Position numbers and translations under genes: made by a program. 64,000 nt of DNA from Alcanivorax hongdengensis A-11-3 (GTDB lineage Bacteria; Pseudomonadota; Gammaproteobacteria; Pseudomonadales; Alcanivoracaceae). The DNA lies in the NCBI RefSeq assembly GCF_000300995.1, contig NZ_AMRJ01000005.1, positions 62,001 through 126,000 of the forward strand, given 5' to 3'. Each line of letters opens with the position of its first letter. Within the stretch, counting starts at the first letter, position 1. The notes beneath the pieces are model-generated. The model did not search any database and was not told the origin of the DNA. It was given only the letters and a program-made list of their open reading frames with translations. Of the stretch, positions 25,204 through 35,071 are shown piece by piece.

Positions 25204-27867
25204 TTACGACTGACCGTTCTTGTCGTCGAGTTCTTGTATCAGGGTTTGCTGCAGCTGCTGGCACAGGGCCGGGTCGGAGACCGGTTCACCGTTCAGGTCG
25301 GTGATGAAGAACACGTCCTCCGCTTTTTCGCCCAGGGTGGCAATGCGGGCATTCTGCACCAGCAGTTCGAAGCGCATGAAAATGCGCCCAATGTGCGCCA
25401 GCAGGCCGGGGCGGTCCAGGGTCTGGATATCCACGGCGGTGCGGTCGTTGGTCAGATCATTGCTGATGACCACCCGGGTGGGCACGTCGAAATGCTTGTT
25501 GCGCCGCGGCATGCGTCGGCTCACGGTGGTGGCAAAGCGCTCCGGATGCTTGAGCGTTTCGGTGAGCGTCTTGCGGATCTGTTCAATGCGCGCCAGGTCT
25601 TCACCGATGGGGGTGCCATGTTCATCGAGCACGATATAGGTATCCAGGCTGAAGCCATCGGCACTGGTGATGATGCGCGCGTCCATGATGGTCAGGCCCA
25701 GGCTGTCCAGGGCGTTCACCGTGGCGCTGAACAGGTTGCGGGTGTCCGGGGTGTAGATGAAGATCTGTGAGCCGCCGGCCAACACGCTCTGGCTGGATTC
25801 GCGAATCAGTACCAGCGGGTCGTCCGGGGTGTCACGTTGCAGCAGGGCTTCGGTGTGCCAGGCAATATCCCGGGGGGCTTCGCGCAGAAAATATTCGTCG
25901 CCGATATTGGCCCACAGGGTTTCGATGGCCCCGGCATCGCAGTCCCGGTCCACCAGCATTTTCATGGCCTCGTCCCGGGTCTCGTCGATCCAGTCCTGCT
26001 TTTCCACCGGGTTGTTGAGGCCGCGGCGCAGGGCGCGCTTGGTCTCGGTGTAGAGCTGGCGCAACAGGGAGGCTCGCCAGGAATTCCACAGGGTGGGGTT
26101 GGTGGCATTGATGTCGGCCACGGTCAGCACGTAGAGATAATCTAGGTGCACCAGGTCACCGACCTTGCGGGCAAACTCGTAGACCACCTCCGGGTCGGAG
26201 ATGTCCTTGCGCTGGGCGGTGACGCTCATGGTCAGGTGATTGCGCACCAGCCAGGCCACCAGCTTGCCATCCCAGGGAGTCAGCCCATGGCGTTGGCAAA
26301 AGGCAATGGCGTCGTCGGCGCCCAGCTCCGAGTGGTCGCCGCCACGGCCCTTGGCGATGTCGTGATAGAGGCCGGCCACATACAGCAGCTCCGGCTTGGG
26401 CAGGCGGTAGAATACGTCCACCGCCAGCGGGAATTCCTCGCGCATGTCTTCGTAGCGCAGCCGGCGCATGTTCTTGATCACCAGCAGGGTGTGGGCGTCC
26501 ACGGTGTAAATGTGGAACAGGTCGTACTGCATCATGCCGATGATGCCGCCGAATTCCGGCAGGTACTTGCCGAGGATGCCGTAGCGCTTCATGCGGCGCA
26601 GTAGCGAGAACAGCGAATGGGGGCTGCGCAGCAGCTGCATGAACAGGGCGTTGTTGGCCGGGTCGGCCCGGAAGGCATCGTTGATCAGACGCCGGTGGAA
26701 AATCAGCGATCGCACGGTGGCGGCGCGGATGCCTTTCAGGTCCGGGTTCTGGGCCATCAGCAGGAAGGTTTCCAGCAGGGCGGATGGCGTTTCCTTGAAC
26801 ACGTCCGGGTGGCTGATTTCCAGGTAGTCGTTGCGCACCTGGAAACGGCGGTTTAGCGGGCGTACCTGTTCCGGCTCGTTGGCGCGCAGGATGACCTCGT
26901 CGAACAGCTGCAGCAGCATTTCGTTGAGTACCGACAGGGCCAGAGCCACGCGGTAAAAGCCCTTCATGAAGTGCTCCACCGCCAGATTGGCGTCGGAGTC
27001 CTCATGGCCCAGGCGGGTGGCCAGCTGGCGCTGGTGGTCAAATAGCAGGCGGTTCTCGTTGCGTTCGGTGAGCACATGCAGCTGCCAGCGGATTTCCCAG
27101 AGGGTATCCAGGCATTTGCGCAGCACGCCGTATTCCTCGCGGGTAAGAAAACCCACGTCAACCAGGGCTTCCAGGCTGTCGGCGTTGAAATGCCGCTTGG
27201 CCACCCAGGCGATCATCTGCACATCGCGAAGGCCGCCGGGGGCATTCTTGATGTCCGGTTCCAGGTTGTACTCGGTGTCATTGAAGCGGCGGTGGCGGTC
27301 GGTCTGTTCTTCCCATTTGGCGGCGAAAAAGGCCGCCGAATCCCACATGTGCTCGGGGCCGGTGCGGTCTTCCAGTTGTTCGCGCAGGCGGTCGCTGCCG
27401 GCCAGGGTGCGTGCCTCCATGATATTGGTGGCCACGGTGATGTCAGCGCGGGCCAGCTCCACGCATTCGTCCAGGGTGCGCACCGCATGGCCGATTTCCA
27501 GGCCGATGTCCCACAGGAAAGTGACGAAACGCTCCAGACCGTCGCGAACCGGCTGGGACGGGTCATCGGCCAGCAGCACCAGCAGGTCCACGTCAGAGCA
27601 GGGGTGCAGCTCGGCGCGGCCGTAACCGCCCACCGCCACCAGCGCCACGCCCTCGCGCCCGGCCAGCCCGAACAGGGACCAGGCGGCGATCAGTACCCGG
27701 TCGACCAGTTCGGCGCGGGCACGGACCAGCACCTGGATGTCGGTGGTTTCAAAGGCCTGGTTAAGTCGCGCCTGTTCCTGTTCGAGAAACTGGCGGGCAT
27801 ATTGACCGGGCTGGGCGCTTTTCTGCAGCGCCTCCTGCAGTTGTTCCTGACTGAGCGAAGGTTGCAC
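25204..27867 (-). CDS. glnD: Bifunctional uridylyltransferase/uridylyl-removing enzyme GlnD
   Basis: An 887-residue sensor of glutamine. The nucleotidyltransferase motif VGGYGRAELHPCSDVDLLVLL is at about residues 77-97. The HD hydrolase motif GLYHDIAKGRGGDHSELG is at about 500. Two C-terminal ACT domains (SQIFIYTPDTRNLFSAT and VDIQTLDRPGLLAHIGRIF) bind glutamine. GlnD uridylylates PII proteins such as GlnK (1648-1986) when glutamine is low. It starts at GTG 27867, directly after the map stop codon with no gap, so the two are translationally coupled. Confidence 0.96.
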   Translation of the reverse strand: MQPSLSQEQLQEALQKSAQPGQYARQFLEQEQARLNQAFETTDIQVLVRARAELVDRVLIAAWSLFGLAGREGVALVAVGGYGRAELHPCSDVDLLVLLADDPSQPVRDGLERFVTFLWDIGLEIGHAVRTLDECVELARADITVATNIMEARTLAGSDRLREQLEDRTGPEHMWDSAAFFAAKWEEQTDRHRRFNDTEYNLEPDIKNAPGGLRDVQMIAWVAKRHFNADSLEALVDVGFLTREEYGVLRKCLDTLWEIRWQLHVLTERNENRLLFDHQRQLATRLGHEDSDANLAVEHFMKGFYRVALALSVLNEMLLQLFDEVILRANEPEQVRPLNRRFQVRNDYLEISHPDVFKETPSALLETFLLMAQNPDLKGIRAATVRSLIFHRRLINDAFRADPANNALFMQLLRSPHSLFSLLRRMKRYGILGKYLPEFGGIIGMMQYDLFHIYTVDAHTLLVIKNMRRLRYEDMREEFPLAVDVFYRLPKPELLYVAGLYHDIAKGRGGDHSELGADDAIAFCQRHGLTPWDGKLVAWLVRNHLTMSVTAQRKDISDPEVVYEFARKVGDLVHLDYLYVLTVADINATNPTLWNSWRASLLRQLYTETKRALRRGLNNPVEKQDWIDETRDEAMKMLVDRDCDAGAIETLWANIGDEYFLREAPRDIAWHTEALLQRDTPDDPLVLIRESSQSVLAGGSQIFIYTPDTRNLFSATVNALDSLGLTIMDARIITSADGFSLDTYIVLDEHGTPIGEDLARIEQIRKTLTETLKHPERFATTVSRRMPRRNKHFDVPTRVVISNDLTNDRTAVDIQTLDRPGLLAHIGRIFMRFELLVQNARIATLGEKAEDVFFITDLNGEPVSDPALCQQLQQTLIQELDDKNGQS

Positions 27868-28644
27868 TTAGTAAAGGTCCGTTTCTTCGCTGCGGGCGGT
27901 GAGGACTTCGTAGCCATCCGCGGTGACGGCAATGGTGTGCTCCCACTGGGCGGATAACTTGCGATCCTTGGTGACCACGGTCCAGCCGTCCGGCAGCAGT
28001 TTGTTGGCGGCTTTGCCGGCGTTGATCATGGGTTCGATGGTGAACACCATGCCTTCCTGCAATTCAAGTCCCGTGCCAGCTTTGCCGTAGTGCAGCACCT
28101 GGGGCTCTTCATGGAAGACCTCGCCGATGCCGTGACCACAGTATTCGCGCACTACGGAGAAGCGCTCACTTTCAGCCAGTTTCTGGATGCGCTGGCCGAT
28201 ATCGCCCAGTCGCACACCCGGTTTGACCATGCGGATACCCTCGAGCATGCATTCACGGGTGGTTTCCACCAGGCGTTTGGCCAGTACCGACGGTTCGCCC
28301 ACGAAGTACATCTTGGAGGTGTCGCCGTGCCAGCCATCCTTGATGACGGTGACATCGATATTAATGATGTCGCCTTTCTTGAGCACCTTGCGGTCAGAGG
28401 GAATGCCGTGACAGACCACGTGGTTCACCGAGGTGCACACGGATTTGGGGAACCCCCGGTAGCCCAGGCAGGCAGGAATGGCCTGCTGTCGGTCGACGAT
28501 GTGGTCGTGGCAGATGCGGTCCAGCTCTTCGGTGGTGACCCCGGGCTGCACGTATTCACCGATCATCTCCAGCACTTCGGCGGCCAGTCGGCCGGCTTCG
28601 CGCATTTTTTCGATCTGTTCCGGGGTTTTAATGATGACAGTCAT
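27868..28644 (-). CDS. map: Methionine aminopeptidase type I
   Basis: A 258-residue metalloprotease. The metal ligands are visible in INIDVTVIKDGWHGDTSKM (two Asp), CGHGIGEVFHEEPQVLHYG (His), FTIEPMIN (Glu) and AQWEHTIAV (Glu). YRGFPKSVCTSVNHVVCHGIP is the type I substrate-binding region. It removes the N-terminal methionine from nascent proteins. It is divergent from rpsB, the conserved arrangement in gammaproteobacteria, and starts MTVIIKTPEQIEKMREAGRL. Confidence 0.97.
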   Translation of the reverse strand: MTVIIKTPEQIEKMREAGRLAAEVLEMIGEYVQPGVTTEELDRICHDHIVDRQQAIPACLGYRGFPKSVCTSVNHVVCHGIPSDRKVLKKGDIINIDVTVIKDGWHGDTSKMYFVGEPSVLAKRLVETTRECMLEGIRMVKPGVRLGDIGQRIQKLAESERFSVVREYCGHGIGEVFHEEPQVLHYGKAGTGLELQEGMVFTIEPMINAGKAANKLLPDGWTVVTKDRKLSAQWEHTIAVTADGYEVLTARSEETDLY

Positions 28645-28727
28645 TAGAATTCAGGAAACTCCAGCGATTTCATGGGCTTGGGCGATGGGGAAGGGCGCCG
28701 TGACAGCGCCGGAAAGCGCCTTTCTCG

Positions 28728-28756
28728 TTGCCTGGGGCCGGCGCTTGTGGTATAAA
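28728..28756 (+). promoter_or_regulatory. Strong sigma-70 promoter of rpsB-tsf
   Basis: TTGCCT (28728-28733) and TATAAA (28751-28756) are exactly 17 bp apart. The GCGCGCGC just after the -10 element resembles a stringent-control discriminator. Transcription should begin near 28763, leaving a leader of about 170 nt before rpsB. Confidence 0.8.
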
Positions 28757-28762
28757 GCGCGC

Positions 28763-28933
28763 GCTTTCCTGCTCCTCGCCGGTGCTGCATTGTACCTGCG
28801 GGTGGTCAGGGAAGGAAATCACACATGCCCCGTCACATAGCCCCGGGTGCCTTGTATTCCTGTTTCAAGGGATGCTCATAAGGTTGGGTTTATGCGGGGG
28901 CGTGGAGGCCTAACCCAAAGTTGGAGAAAACCA
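28763..28933 (+). promoter_or_regulatory. rpsB mRNA leader, probable ribosomal protein S2 autoregulatory site
   Basis: The leader between the promoter and the rpsB start is about 170 nt. Just before the ribosome site it has a stem TTGGGTT (28883-28889) pairing with AACCCAA (28912-28918) around the G-rich loop GCGGGGGCGTGGAGGCC. Gammaproteobacterial rpsB leaders are known to bind S2 and repress rpsB-tsf translation. I see the stem and position but cannot confirm the full conserved fold. The start coordinate is inferred from the promoter. Confidence 0.55.
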
Positions 28934-29698
28934 ATGTCTAGCGTAAACATGCGCGATATGCTGAAGGCCGGTGTGCACTTCGGCCACCAGACCCGTTACT
29001 GGAACCCGAAGATGAATACCTACATCTTCGGTGCACGTAACAAGATCCACATCATTAACTTGGAAAAGACCCTGCCGCTGTTCAACGACGCCATGGCGTT
29101 CCTGAACAAACTGGCAGCCAGCAACAACAAGATTCTGTTCGTGGGCACCAAGCGCGCCGCCCAGAAGGCCGTGCGTGAAGAAGCTCAGCGTGCCGGTATG
29201 CCCTACGTGGATCACCGCTGGCTGGGTGGCATGCTCACCAACTGGAAAACCATCCGTCAGTCCATCAAGCGTTATCGTGACCTGGAAGCCCAGGCCCAGG
29301 ACGGTACCTTTGACAAGCTGACCAAGAAAGAAGCGCTGATGCGCAAGCGCGAGATGGACAAGCTCGAGCGTTCCATCGGTGGTATCAAGGACATGGGCGG
29401 TCTGCCCGATGCCCTGTTCGTGATCGACGTGGATCACGAAGACATCGCCCTGCAGGAAGCCCGCAAACTGGGTATTCCGGTAGTAGCCGTGGTGGATACC
29501 AACTCCGACCCGGATGGCGTGGACTACGTGATCCCGGGTAACGACGATGCGATCCGCGCTATCCAGCTGTATGTGAAAGCTGCAGCTGACACCATTCTGG
29601 AAGGCAAGCAGTACGCCCAGAACCAGACCGGTGGCGAAAGCGAATTTGTTGAAGTTGACGGCGGCGCCGCAGAAGAAGGCGAGAAAGCCGAAGGCTGA
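28934..29698 (+). CDS. rpsB: 30S ribosomal protein S2
   Basis: A 254-residue S2 protein. The standard start is [20 protein letters not shown], with [26 protein letters not shown], the central [18 protein letters not shown] and [45 protein letters not shown]. It ends in an acidic tail. ATG 28934 follows TTGGAGAAAACC. It belongs to the small subunit head and is cotranscribed with tsf across a hairpin. Confidence 0.98.
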   Translation: MSSVNMRDMLKAGVHFGHQTRYWNPKMNTYIFGARNKIHIINLEKTLPLFNDAMAFLNKLAASNNKILFVGTKRAAQKAVREEAQRAGMPYVDHRWLGGMLTNWKTIRQSIKRYRDLEAQAQDGTFDKLTKKEALMRKREMDKLERSIGGIKDMGGLPDALFVIDVDHEDIALQEARKLGIPVVAVVDTNSDPDGVDYVIPGNDDAIRAIQLYVKAAADTILEGKQYAQNQTGGESEFVEVDGGAAEEGEKAEG

Positions 29699-29706
29699 TC
29701 TGTCGG

Positions 29707-29728
29707 GGGCGGGCTCACAGGCCCGCCC
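29707..29728 (+). terminator. Hairpin between rpsB and tsf (partial terminator)
   Basis: GGGCGGGC pairs perfectly with GCCCGCCC around TCACAG, followed by GATTTACC with only three T. It sits 9 bp after the rpsB stop and may reduce readthrough into tsf or protect the rpsB 3' end. Confidence 0.55.
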
Positions 29729-29763
29729 GATTTACCGAAACAACCAAGTTTAAGAGGATAATC

Positions 29764-30642
29764 ATGGCTGCTGTAACTGCTGCAATGGTTAAGGAACTTC
29801 GCGAGCGTACCGGTCTTGGCATGATGGAGTGCAAGAAGGCGCTGGTGGAAGCCGATGGTGACATCGAGAAAGCCATCGAAGACATGCGCAAGTCCGGTCA
29901 GGCCAAGGCGGCCAAGAAGGCCGGCCGTACCGCCGCCGAAGGTGTCGCGGTGATTGCTGCCAACGACGACAACACCGTTGCCGTGATGGTGGAGATCAAC
30001 TCCGAAACCGATTTCGTTGCCCGTGACGAGAACTTCCTGGGCTTCGCCGACAAGGTGGCCAAGGCTGCCCTGGATGCTGCTGAAACCGATGCGGCCAAGA
30101 TCGCCGAGCTGAAGCTGGAAGACGGTTCCACCGTGGAAGAAGCGCGCCAGGCGCTGATCCAGAAAATCGGTGAGAACATCCAGATCCGTCGCGCCGCCAA
30201 GCTGGAAGCCGAAGGCGCCATCGGTGCCTACGTTCACGGTGGCAAGATCGGTGTGCTGGTGTCCCTGAAAGGCGGTGACGCCGAGCTGGGCAAAGACGTT
30301 GCCATGCACGTGGCCGCGGTGGCCCCGATGGTGGTCAGCGGTGACCAGGTGCCGGCAGAGGTGCTGGAAAAAGAGAAAGAAATCATCCGTGCCCAGCCTG
30401 ACATGGAAGGCAAGCCGGCGGAAATCGTTGAGAAAATGCTCGGCGGCCGTATCAACAAGTTCCTGAAAGAAGTGAGCCTGTTGGACCAGCCGTTCGTGAA
30501 AGATCCCAACACGTCCGTGGGTGCTCTGGTGAAAGGTGCCGGTGCGGAAATCGTTGCCTTTGAGCGCCTGGTCGTGGGCGAGGGCATCGAGAAGGAAGAA
30601 GTCGACTTTGCTGCCGAGGTAATGGCTCAGGCCAAGGGCTAA
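29764..30642 (+). CDS. tsf: Elongation factor Ts
   Basis: A 292-residue nucleotide exchange factor for EF-Tu. [34 protein letters not shown] is the N-terminal signature. [18 protein letters not shown] is the TDFV motif that disrupts Mg2+ binding in EF-Tu. [23 protein letters not shown] is the C-terminal signature. ATG 29764 follows AAGAGGATAATC. It ends at a strong terminator at 30684-30720. Confidence 0.98.
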   Translation: MAAVTAAMVKELRERTGLGMMECKKALVEADGDIEKAIEDMRKSGQAKAAKKAGRTAAEGVAVIAANDDNTVAVMVEINSETDFVARDENFLGFADKVAKAALDAAETDAAKIAELKLEDGSTVEEARQALIQKIGENIQIRRAAKLEAEGAIGAYVHGGKIGVLVSLKGGDAELGKDVAMHVAAVAPMVVSGDQVPAEVLEKEKEIIRAQPDMEGKPAEIVEKMLGGRINKFLKEVSLLDQPFVKDPNTSVGALVKGAGAEIVAFERLVVGEGIEKEEVDFAAEVMAQAKG

Positions 30643-30660
30643 GGCGTAGTCAAGTCTGGC

Positions 30661-30682
30661 GTAGGAGCCTTGCGGCTCTGAA
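30661..30682. repeat. Single GTAG-type REP-like hairpin after tsf
   Basis: GTAGGAGCCTTGCGGCTC begins with the GTAG tetranucleotide and has a GAGCC/GGCTC stem around TTGC, the layout of singlet REP sequences. It differs in sequence from the doublet at 22510-22567. It is a short match, so chance cannot be excluded. Confidence 0.4.
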
Positions 30683-30683
30683 G

Positions 30684-30720
30684 AAACGCCTTGTTGGCCC
30701 GACCAGCAAGGCGTTTTTTT
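30684..30720 (+). terminator. Terminator of rpsB-tsf
   Basis: AAACGCCTTGTTGG pairs with CCAGCAAGGCGTT (one G-T pair) around a short loop and is followed by seven T. It separates tsf from pyrH, so pyrH needs its own promoter in the 166-bp gap or some readthrough. Confidence 0.9.
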
Positions 30721-30886
30721 CGGCCCGAAAACGGTGACAGGGGTAAAATCACTTGCAACCGTCGTGCGGGCCGTTACTGTGCTAGTGCACCGGTCAGGGG
30801 CAGTGGCCAAAGAGTGGAATCCATGTCGGCGGCAGCCGGCAGTATGACAAAATTGGCGGGTATTCATGAGTGGCGGAGATCAGGAA

Positions 30887-31624
30887 ATGCCGACGAACAA
30901 GGAGCGCTCGCCGCGCTACAACCGTATTCTGCTCAAACTGAGCGGTGAGGCGCTGGCGGGAGACGAGGGGTTCGGGATTGACCCCAAGGTGCTGGATGCG
31001 ATTTCCCTGGAAATCGGTCAGCTGGTGGGCATTGGTGTGCAGGTGGGCCTGGTCGTTGGCGGTGGCAACCTGTTCCGTGGCGCGGCCCTGCAAAGCGCCG
31101 GGCTGGACCGGGTCGCCGGTGATCACATGGGTATGCTGGCCACGGTCATGAATGGTCTGGCGCTGCGGGATGCGCTGGAACGCTCCAATATCCGCACCCG
31201 GCTGATGTCCGCCATTCCCATGAGCGGGGTGGTGGAGCATTACGACCACCGTAATGCCAACCGTCACCTGAAAAACGGTGAGGTGGTGATTTTCTGTGCC
31301 GGTACCGGCAATCCTTTCTTTACCACCGATTCGGCGGCCTGTCTGCGAGGCATCGAGATCAATGCGGATGTGGTTTTGAAAGCCACCAAGGTGGATGGGG
31401 TTTATAATGATGACCCGGTGAAGAATCCGGCGGCGGTGAAGTACGATGTGCTCACCTATGACGAAGTGCTGGACAAGAAGCTGGGCGTGATGGACCTGAC
31501 GGCCATCTGCCTGTGCCGCGACCATGCCATGCCGCTGCGTGTATTTGATATGAACAAGAAGGGTGCATTGCTCAACCTGATGCTGGGTGGCAACGAGGGC
31601 ACTCTGGTAGAAGCTGCAAAATAA
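30887..31624 (+). CDS. pyrH: UMP kinase PyrH
   Basis: A 245-residue UMP kinase of the amino-acid-kinase fold. Conserved parts are [57 protein letters not shown] and [13 protein letters not shown]. It makes UDP and is regulated by GTP and UTP. I prefer ATG 30887, nine bases after GGAG, giving the same 245-residue length as the Pseudomonas protein. An ATG at 30866 would add seven residues. It is followed 16 bp later by frr. Confidence 0.96.
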   Translation: MPTNKERSPRYNRILLKLSGEALAGDEGFGIDPKVLDAISLEIGQLVGIGVQVGLVVGGGNLFRGAALQSAGLDRVAGDHMGMLATVMNGLALRDALERSNIRTRLMSAIPMSGVVEHYDHRNANRHLKNGEVVIFCAGTGNPFFTTDSAACLRGIEINADVVLKATKVDGVYNDDPVKNPAAVKYDVLTYDEVLDKKLGVMDLTAICLCRDHAMPLRVFDMNKKGALLNLMLGGNEGTLVEAAK

Positions 31625-31640
31625 CAGGGTAGGACACAAG

Positions 31641-32198
31641 GTGATTAACGAGATTCGTGATGATGCGCAAAGCCGCATGAAGAAGAGCCTGGAAGCACTG
31701 GATACGGCCATGAAGCGGGTGCGTACCGGGCGGGCCCATCCCAGTCTGCTGGACGGGATCACTGTGGACTACTACGGCGCCGAAACGCCGCTCAAGCAGC
31801 TGGGCAACATCTCCGTGGAAGAGGGCCGTACGCTGACCATTTCGCCGTTCGACAAGACCCTGATTCCGCAGATCGAAAAAGCCATCATGACCTCCGATCT
31901 GGGGCTCAACCCGTCGACCTCCGGTGATCTGATCCGGCTGCCGCTGCCGCCGCTCACCGAAGAGACCCGTCGCGAATTCGTCAAGATGGTTCGCGCCGAG
32001 GTGGAGCAGGCCCGTGTAGCCATTCGAAACATCCGTCGTGATGCCAATTCCGACATCAAGGAACTGCTCAAGGAAAAGGAAATCACCGAGGACGATCAGC
32101 GCCGGGGTGAAGAGCAGATCCAGCAGCTCACTGACAAGATGGTCGGTGAGGCGGACCGCATGCTCAAAGAGAAGGAAGAGGAGCTGATGACCGTTTGA
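31641..32198 (+). CDS. frr: Ribosome recycling factor
   Basis: A 185-residue protein matching the family length. [75 protein letters not shown] and the ending ELMTV are typical. Together with EF-G it splits the post-termination ribosome. It starts with GTG at 31641; ATAACAGGGTAGGAC supplies the ribosome site. A very strong terminator follows. Confidence 0.97.
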   Translation: MINEIRDDAQSRMKKSLEALDTAMKRVRTGRAHPSLLDGITVDYYGAETPLKQLGNISVEEGRTLTISPFDKTLIPQIEKAIMTSDLGLNPSTSGDLIRLPLPPLTEETRREFVKMVRAEVEQARVAIRNIRRDANSDIKELLKEKEITEDDQRRGEEQIQQLTDKMVGEADRMLKEKEEELMTV

Positions 32199-32234
32199 TA
32201 ACGGTCGTTCCTGCGCTCCTGAAACACTGTATTC

Positions 32235-32266
32235 CGGGCTGAGATGTCAGCCCGTTTTTGTTTTTT
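32235..32266 (+). terminator. Terminator after frr
   Basis: CGGGCTGA pairs perfectly with TCAGCCCG around GATG and runs into TTTTTGTTTTTT. It ends only 30 bp before the uppS start, which leaves little room for a separate promoter downstream. Confidence 0.92.
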
Positions 32267-32295
32267 GCAGCCGTGCCTGCTGAGGCGGAAACATT

Positions 32296-33078
32296 ATGGC
32301 CAGTCAGTCCCCCCGCTCCAATGCGCCCGATCTGGACAGTCACCAGGGCAAGCTCCCGCGCCATGTGGCCATCATCATGGATGGCAACAACCGCTGGGCG
32401 CGAACTCGCGGGCTGCCCGGCGAGGAAGGGCATCGGGCCGGGGAGGGCGCGGTCCAGGCGATCATTCGCCATGCCGCCCAGCGTGGCGTGGAAGTGCTGA
32501 CCCTGTTTGCCTTCAGCTCCGAGAACTGGCGCCGGCCCCCGGCGGAAGTGCAGCACCTGATGGCGCTGTTCCTCAAGGCGCTGGGGGCACGGGTGGCCGA
32601 GCTCCATGACAATGCCGTGCGCATCCGTTTCATCGGTGAGCGCAGTGCCTTTGCCCGGGAATTGCAGCAGGGCATGGCAGAGGCGGAAGCCCTGACCGCC
32701 GATAACACCCGTATGACGGTGGTGATCGCGGTCAACTATGGTGGTCAGTGGGATATCGCCCAGGCGGCCCGTGTGCTGGCCGACCGGGTCGCTGCCGGGG
32801 AACTGAGCCCGGAGCAGATTGATGATGAGCTTCTCGGGCAGCAGGTCAGCATGGCGGACCTGCCGCTGCCGGATCTGCTGATTCGCACCGGCGGTGACCA
32901 GCGCATCAGCAATTTTCTGCTATGGCAGCTGGCCTACAGCGAGCTGTACTTTTCGCCGTTACTGTGGCCGGATTTCGATGCGTCGGCCCTGGATGCGGCG
33001 CTGGATGATTATGCCGGCCGGCAGCGCCGTTTCGGCCGTTCCGGCGAGGAAGTCGCCGGCCTGCAAGGAGAACAATAA
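32296..33078 (+). CDS. uppS: Isoprenyl transferase: undecaprenyl diphosphate synthase UppS
   Basis: A 260-residue cis-prenyltransferase. [27 protein letters not shown] contains the catalytic aspartate and pyrophosphate site. [14 protein letters not shown] and [29 protein letters not shown] are the other signatures. It adds eight isoprene units to farnesyl diphosphate, making the C55 carrier used for peptidoglycan. It uses products of the Dxr, IspD and IspF enzymes encoded in this window. ATG 32296 follows GAGGCGGAA; its stop overlaps the cdsA start by one base. Confidence 0.97.
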   Translation: MASQSPRSNAPDLDSHQGKLPRHVAIIMDGNNRWARTRGLPGEEGHRAGEGAVQAIIRHAAQRGVEVLTLFAFSSENWRRPPAEVQHLMALFLKALGARVAELHDNAVRIRFIGERSAFARELQQGMAEAEALTADNTRMTVVIAVNYGGQWDIAQAARVLADRVAAGELSPEQIDDELLGQQVSMADLPLPDLLIRTGGDQRISNFLLWQLAYSELYFSPLLWPDFDASALDAALDDYAGRQRRFGRSGEEVAGLQGEQ

Positions 33079-33902
33079 TGCTCAAGCTGCGCGTGATAAC
33101 CGCGCTGGTACTGCTACCGGTCGTGCTCGGTGCCATGTTTGGTCTCGACCGTCTGCCCTTTGCCATCATTGCCGGTGTCTTTTTCCTGGTGGCGGGCTGG
33201 GAATGGTCAGCCATGATGGGGCCACTGACCCTGCCGCTGAGAGCCCTGTGGACCCTGATGCTGGCGCTGGCCATGGCCGCGGCGGAAATCTACCGGCCGG
33301 CCTGGCTGCTCAATGCCATGCCGCTGTGGTGGCTACTGGCGCTGATACTGGTGGTTGGCTATCCCGGCAATGCCCGCCACTGGTACCGGGCGCCCTTGCT
33401 CGCGGTCATCGGCCTGTTGCTGCTGGTGCCTTCCTGGGCGGCCATCGTGCAGTTGCAGGACCAGGGCGCCCTGGGCCTGGGCGGGCCCTGGGCACTGCTG
33501 TTCATTCTGCTATGGGTCTGGGCGGCGGACACCGGGGCCTATTTTGCCGGTCGCGCCTTTGGCAAGCACAAGCTGGCGCCGCTGGTGAGCCCGGGCAAGA
33601 CCGTGGAAGGGCTGATTGGCGGTGTATTGCTGGCCCTGCTGGTGGTGGCCGGCGTGTTTGCCGCTGGCTGGCTGGGGGCCAGCCTGCCGTCGTTGATGAT
33701 CGTGGCGTTGCTGACGGTGCTGGCCTCGGCGCTGGGCGATCTGTTTGAAAGCATGGTTAAGCGCCAGCGTGGCATCAAGGACAGTGGCAGTATCCTGCCC
33801 GGCCACGGTGGCATGCTTGATCGTATCGACAGCGTGACCGCGGCTCTGCCTATTGCTCTGGCCGGCTTCAACTGGTTTTCCCTGCCCGGAGGCAGTCTGT
33901 GA
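33078..33902 (+). CDS. cdsA: Phosphatidate cytidylyltransferase CdsA
   Basis: A 274-residue polytopic membrane enzyme making CDP-diacylglycerol. The C-terminal CDS signature appears as [69 protein letters not shown] is the preceding conserved block. Several hydrophobic helices fill the first 140 residues. It begins within the uppS stop codon (TAATG) and shares GTGA with dxr. Confidence 0.96.
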   Translation: MLKLRVITALVLLPVVLGAMFGLDRLPFAIIAGVFFLVAGWEWSAMMGPLTLPLRALWTLMLALAMAAAEIYRPAWLLNAMPLWWLLALILVVGYPGNARHWYRAPLLAVIGLLLLVPSWAAIVQLQDQGALGLGGPWALLFILLWVWAADTGAYFAGRAFGKHKLAPLVSPGKTVEGLIGGVLLALLVVAGVFAAGWLGASLPSLMIVALLTVLASALGDLFESMVKRQRGIKDSGSILPGHGGMLDRIDSVTAALPIALAGFNWFSLPGGSL

Positions 33903-35071
33903 CACAGCAGCTCACGATCCTGGGGGCCACCGGCAGTATCGGTCAGCAGACCCTGGATGTGGTGGCTCGCCATCCTGACCATTATCGGGTACTGGCACTG
34001 ACTGCCGGTAGTCAGTGGCAGGCCATGGCCCGTTTGTGTCTGTCCGTCAAACCCCGTTATGCGGCCATGGCCGATGACGCCGCTGCCGCGGCCCTCCGGA
34101 ACCATCTGCGAGAGGCCGGGTCTGACGTTGAAGTGCTTGGCGGGCCTGATGCCCAGTGCCAACTGGCGGCCCACCCGGAGGCCGATACCGTGGTGGCCGC
34201 GATCGTCGGCGCGGCCGGTGTGCGGCCCACGCTGGCGGCGGTGCAGGCGGGTAAACGGGTACTGCTGGCCAACAAGGAAACCCTGGTGGTTACCGGCCAG
34301 TTGTTCATGACTGCGGTGCGTGAGCATGGTGCCACGCTGTTGCCGGTGGATTCCGAGCACAATGCCATTTTCCAGTGCCTGCCCCTGGAAGGCGTCAACG
34401 AAGGCGTCGAGCAGTTGCTGCTGACGGCCTCCGGCGGGCCTTTTCGGGAATGGTCGGCCAGTGCCCTGCAATCGGTGACGCCGGAGCAGGCCATTCGCCA
34501 TCCCAACTGGGACATGGGGCCGAAGATCTCGGTGGATTCGGCCACCCTGATGAACAAGGGGCTGGAGTTTATCGAGGCCTGCTGGTTGTTTGATGTCCCG
34601 CCGGCCATGGTGGAGGTGGTGGTCCACCCCCAGAGTGTGATTCACTCCATGGTCGCCTACCGGGATGGCTCGGTGCTGGCCCAGATGGGCACTCCGGACA
34701 TGCGCACGCCCATTGCCTGTGCCCTGTCCTGGCCGCAGCGGGTGGAGTCCGGCGCCCGGCGGCTGGATTTCGCCACGCTTCGGGGGCTGCACTTCGAGGC
34801 CCCGGACCTGCAGCGTTTTCCCTGCCTGGGGCTGGCGCGCCAGGCCATGGAAACCGGCGGCACGGCCACGGCGGTACTGAATGCCGCCAACGAAGAGGCG
34901 GTGGCGGCATTCCTGGCCGGCAAACTGGATTTCATGGGTATTGCCGCCGTGGTCGAGCAATCCCTGAGCAAACTGGACGCACCGGTCTGTCACGATGTGG
35001 AAGCGGTGCTGGATATAGACCGACAGGCCCGTGAGCTGGCCCGTCGACAGATCAAGGAGCGCGGATGCTGA
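33899..35071 (+). CDS. dxr: 1-deoxy-D-xylulose 5-phosphate reductoisomerase Dxr
   Basis: A 390-residue NADPH enzyme of the methylerythritol phosphate pathway. [18 protein letters not shown] (about residues 5-22) binds [21 protein letters not shown] contains metal ligands (Asp, Glu). [11 protein letters not shown] and [23 protein letters not shown] form the substrate site. It starts with GTG 33899, overlapping the cdsA stop (GTGA), and overlaps rseP by 7 bp. Confidence 0.97.
   Translation: MTQQLTILGATGSIGQQTLDVVARHPDHYRVLALTAGSQWQAMARLCLSVKPRYAAMADDAAAAALRNHLREAGSDVEVLGGPDAQCQLAAHPEADTVVAAIVGAAGVRPTLAAVQAGKRVLLANKETLVVTGQLFMTAVREHGATLLPVDSEHNAIFQCLPLEGVNEGVEQLLLTASGGPFREWSASALQSVTPEQAIRHPNWDMGPKISVDSATLMNKGLEFIEACWLFDVPPAMVEVVVHPQSVIHSMVAYRDGSVLAQMGTPDMRTPIACALSWPQRVESGARRLDFATLRGLHFEAPDLQRFPCLGLARQAMETGGTATAVLNAANEEAVAAFLAGKLDFMGIAAVVEQSLSKLDAPVCHDVEAVLDIDRQARELARRQIKERGC

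Noticed and set aside
28645..28762. A small gene or RNA between map and rpsB
   Set aside because: Apart from the rpsB promoter, the region shows only GC-rich short repeats with no ribosome site or clear RNA fold.
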